A program made the position numbers and the translations under genes. Shown here piece after piece: positions 22,992-25,160 of a DNA stretch of 25,160 bases (positions are counted from its first letter, which is position 1; each line of letters begins with the position of its first letter). The DNA lies in NCBI GenBank assembly GCA_002332755.1, contig DDBO01000046.1, forward strand, positions 1 through 25,160. The letters run 5' to 3'. The DNA is from Bacteroidales bacterium UBA2030 (GTDB lineage Bacteria; Bacteroidota; Bacteroidia; Bacteroidales; TTA-H9). The notes beneath the pieces were generated by a model. That model saw nothing but the letters and a program-made list of their open reading frames with translations, was not told the origin of the DNA and did no database searches.

Positions 22992-24350
22992 TTAAAGATG
23001 TATGGCCTTATCCACAGCAGCAAAACCAGCTTCCATAAAGACTTCTGAAAGCGTTGGATGTGCATGAATGGTTTGAGCCACATCATAAACGGTAGCTTCG
23101 ATAGTCAGAAATGCAGCAGCTTCTGCTATCATATCGGTGGCATTATGCGAAATAATTTGAACACCAAGCACCTGCCCATATTTTTTCTCCGAGAGTATAC
23201 GAACAAAACCCTCAGTGCTGCCTTCAGTCATGGCTTTACCATTGGCTGAAAGTGGAAACTCGCTCACTTTATAATCAATACCTTCTTCTTTAAGCTGAGC
23301 TTCTGTTTTACCGATTTGAGCAACTTCGGGGTCGCTGTACATATTGAGCGGATAGCGGGCAGGATCGAGTACTTCTTTCACCCCTTTAATGAAATTGATG
23401 GTGTGGTAACCCTGAGCCGAGCCCACATGTGCAAACATACTCTGACCATTGACATCACCAACAGCAAAAATGTTGTCATAGCTTGTCTGGAAGTACTCAT
23501 TGGTCACAATGAACCCTTCCTTGATCTCAAGAGCAATATCCATAGGGGGTATGACACCTTTCCGCAATTTGGCGTTAATCACAACGTCGCAAGGTAAGCG
23601 ATACTCTCCAACCAAAAGGGAATTGCCTTCGAAATAGCTGTCGTCTGCCATTTGGGCGGCATTGAATATAACTTCAACCTTGTCTTTTTTCAACTTACTG
23701 AGCATCCATTTTGCCAGGTATTCATCGGCCATGGGCATAATACGCTCTCCGGGAACCAATAAGGCCACCTTGCGATCGATTAAAGCAAAGAACTGGGCCA
23801 TTTCTACGGCAATGGAGCTTTCGCCTACTACAACTACGTTTTGGGGAAGCTCGTCGAGATTAAAGAAACGGTCGAGCTCCACGACTTTTTCCGCTGGTAA
23901 TTTTGCCTTTAAGGGCTCGTGGTAAGAACCCGTAGCAATAATGATATTGCGGGCAGTAAGGCTGCGGTTCTCAACAGTAACAGAATTTTGCCCGGTAATT
24001 CGGGCTTCACCGTTAATCACCTCAACCCCGTTCTTTTTTAACAGATAGGCTACGCCTGAAGTGAGTTTTTTTACAATCTGATTGGCTCTGTCACGGGCTT
24101 GCTTCCAGTCGAAATAAATCTTCTCTTTTTCAATGCCGGCAACACCAAAAGCTTGTGCATCGTTGAGGATGCGACGGTAGAGTTTGCCGCTTTCGATGAC
24201 TGCCTTACTGGGAATACAGCCCCAATTGAGACACATTCCGCCAATATGTTTTTTTTCGATCAATGCGGTCTTTAAACCTACCTGTCCGGCGCGTATAGCA
24301 GCCACATAGCCTGCAGGCCCGGCACCTATTATGATTACATCATATTCCAT
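22992..24350 (-). CDS. lpdA: Dihydrolipoyl dehydrogenase (E3)
   Basis: FAD/NAD disulfide oxidoreductase re-oxidising dihydrolipoamide on E2 of a 2-oxoacid dehydrogenase complex. 452 residues: FAD motif GAGPAGYVAAIRAG (9-22); redox disulfide Cys40/Cys45 in GGMCLNWGCIPSK; NAD-binding domain with VVVVGESSIAVEMAQFF; FAD segment FAVGDVNGQ; C-terminal dimer domain with the catalytic dyad His431/Glu436 in HAHPTLSE. NAD motif reads GESSIAVE, somewhat divergent from GGGYIGLE. The E2 gene lies upstream in the same direction with 21 bases between them, so both are expressed together. E1 is not in the window. Confidence 0.95.
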   Translation of the reverse strand: MEYDVIIIGAGPAGYVAAIRAGQVGLKTALIEKKHIGGMCLNWGCIPSKAVIESGKLYRRILNDAQAFGVAGIEKEKIYFDWKQARDRANQIVKKLTSGVAYLLKKNGVEVINGEARITGQNSVTVENRSLTARNIIIATGSYHEPLKAKLPAEKVVELDRFFNLDELPQNVVVVGESSIAVEMAQFFALIDRKVALLVPGERIMPMADEYLAKWMLSKLKKDKVEVIFNAAQMADDSYFEGNSLLVGEYRLPCDVVINAKLRKGVIPPMDIALEIKEGFIVTNEYFQTSYDNIFAVGDVNGQSMFAHVGSAQGYHTINFIKGVKEVLDPARYPLNMYSDPEVAQIGKTEAQLKEEGIDYKVSEFPLSANGKAMTEGSTEGFVRILSEKKYGQVLGVQIISHNATDMIAEAAAFLTIEATVYDVAQTIHAHPTLSEVFMEAGFAAVDKAIHL

Positions 24351-24371
24351 AATGATAATTTTTCAGATTTG

Positions 24372-25160
24372 TTACTCCATAATCAAAGATACAGGATCCT
24401 CTATATAAGCCATGAGGCGGTTCAGGAATCGGGCCACTTCACCTCCATCCACTATACGATGATCTACTGAGAGGGATAAAGGCAAAACAATACCCTTGAC
24501 AATCTCTCCACCTTTAATGATAGGTTTTTCAACCATTCTACCCACACCCAGAATTCCTACCTGTGGATAATTGATAACGGGTACGGCAAACTGTCCTCCA
24601 ATCGAACCATAATTAGTAACAGTAAACGTCCCGTCTTTCATATCCTCAAGGGTGAGCTTGCGGCTTCGGGCTTTCTCGGAGATCTGGTTTATCTGAGAGG
24701 CGATTTCGAATATGTTCAGGCTATCAACATTCCGAATAACAGGTACTACCAGACCATCTTCAGTATCGACGGCAATGCCGATGTTGAAATATTTCTTGTA
24801 GATAATACGGTTATTATCGAGGTCGAGCTGAGCATTAAGCACTTTATGGTGACGTAATGTAAGACTGAGTGCTTTGAGAATAAAGGGTAAGTAGCTGAGC
24901 TTAACCCCTTTTTCAGCAAAATCGGCCTTGAATTTATTTCTAATACGAACCAGCTCACTAACTTCTACTTCGTCAAAAACCGACATGTGCGCCGCATTTT
25001 GTTTCGACTGAATCATGTTGCGGGCAATGGTTTTCCGAATTTGCGTTAAAGGTTCGTATTCAACCAATGGGCCAGCAGGAGCAGGTGCGGCAGCCTGCTG
25101 GGTTGGCTTGATGCCAGCAGGAGTTTGAGTCTGTTTTTTGACAAAATTCTCAATATCCTG
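24372..25160 (-). CDS. 2-oxoacid dehydrogenase E2 acyltransferase, C-terminal part
   Basis: The gene is cut by the right edge of the window; 262 residues and the stop codon are visible. The visible part starts with the end of a peripheral-subunit-binding domain (QDIENFVKK), a Pro/Ala/Gln-rich flexible linker (roughly residues 10-33), and the complete acyltransferase domain with the catalytic HRIVDGG (His and Asp of the family HxxxDG motif) close to the C-terminus. An apparent start at TTG 25067 is internal, because the same frame stays open and reads as linker to the edge. E2 transfers the acyl group from lipoyl to CoA. Substrate class (pyruvate, branched-chain or 2-oxoglutarate) is not decided by the visible part. 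Confidence 0.93.
   Translation of the reverse strand, partial: QDIENFVKKQTQTPAGIKPTQQAAAPAPAGPLVEYEPLTQIRKTIARNMIQSKQNAAHMSVFDEVEVSELVRIRNKFKADFAEKGVKLSYLPFILKALSLTLRHHKVLNAQLDLDNNRIIYKKYFNIGIAVDTEDGLVVPVIRNVDSLNIFEIASQINQISEKARSRKLTLEDMKDGTFTVTNYGSIGGQFAVPVINYPQVGILGVGRMVEKPIIKGGEIVKGIVLPLSLSVDHRIVDGGEVARFLNRLMAYIEDPVSLIME

Noticed and set aside
1..25160. CRISPR arrays, tRNA genes, insertion sequences, prophage
   Set aside because: I found no regularly spaced repeats, cloverleaf-like segments, transposase motifs or phage structural genes on either strand.

Overview
The window looks like a chromosomal segment of a member of the Bacteroidota. Three kinds of evidence point there. First, almost every transcription unit is preceded by the phylum-specific -7 element TAnnTTTG, and apart from infC no start I examined has a Shine-Dalgarno sequence. 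Second, one secreted protein ends in a type IX secretion (T9SS) sorting domain, and another has the TPR / beta-propeller / CarboxypepD-reg / OmpA layout of PorE. Third, the housekeeping proteins (ThrRS, IF3, L35, L20, Nth, NadB, RsgA) read as Bacteroidota orthologues. I see no tRNA, rRNA, CRISPR array, insertion sequence or prophage.

Layout. 1-359 is non-coding and holds the terminator of a minus-strand GH27 alpha-galactosidase (360-2621). Divergently, 2774-5343 carries a PorE-like OmpA-family protein and a UPF0316 membrane protein. 5426-8745 is a translation operon, thrS-infC-rpmI-rplT, with its own promoter, structured leaders and a strong terminator. A promoter abutting that terminator drives nth, which is followed with no gap by a GH33 sialidase (to 10574). 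Converging on these is a compact four-gene minus-strand cassette (10552-12851): a predicted lipoprotein, a small helical protein, a two-TM CBS protein and a GH46/lysozyme-superfamily hydrolase with no export signal. Divergent from it are nadB and a gamma-carbonic-anhydrase-like hexapeptide protein (13033-15205). Next is a minus-strand PrsW-like membrane protein, back to back with a four-gene plus-strand operon (cupin, rsgA, CBS-ACT, POTRA/outer-membrane barrel; 15985-19282). A CotH-kinase protein with a T9SS tail (minus, 19284-21353) and a Tat-exported Gfo/Idh/MocA oxidoreductase (plus, 21510-22904) follow. The window ends with the E3 and the C-terminal part of the E2 of a 2-oxoacid dehydrogenase complex (minus, 22992 to the right edge).

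How the parts fit. Most of the window is housekeeping (translation, DNA repair, NAD synthesis, ribosome assembly, central carbon oxidation) interleaved with single secreted glycan enzymes (GH27, GH33), not a SusCD-type polysaccharide locus. The most interesting signals are regulatory RNA-level features of the thrS-infC-rpmI-rplT operon: a tRNA-Thr anticodon-arm look-alike before thrS, an AUA start with a perfect Shine-Dalgarno for infC, and a bipartite hairpin before rplT. Together they suggest that several genes of the operon are regulated by their own products. The four-gene GH46 cassette is the best candidate for an undescribed protein system.
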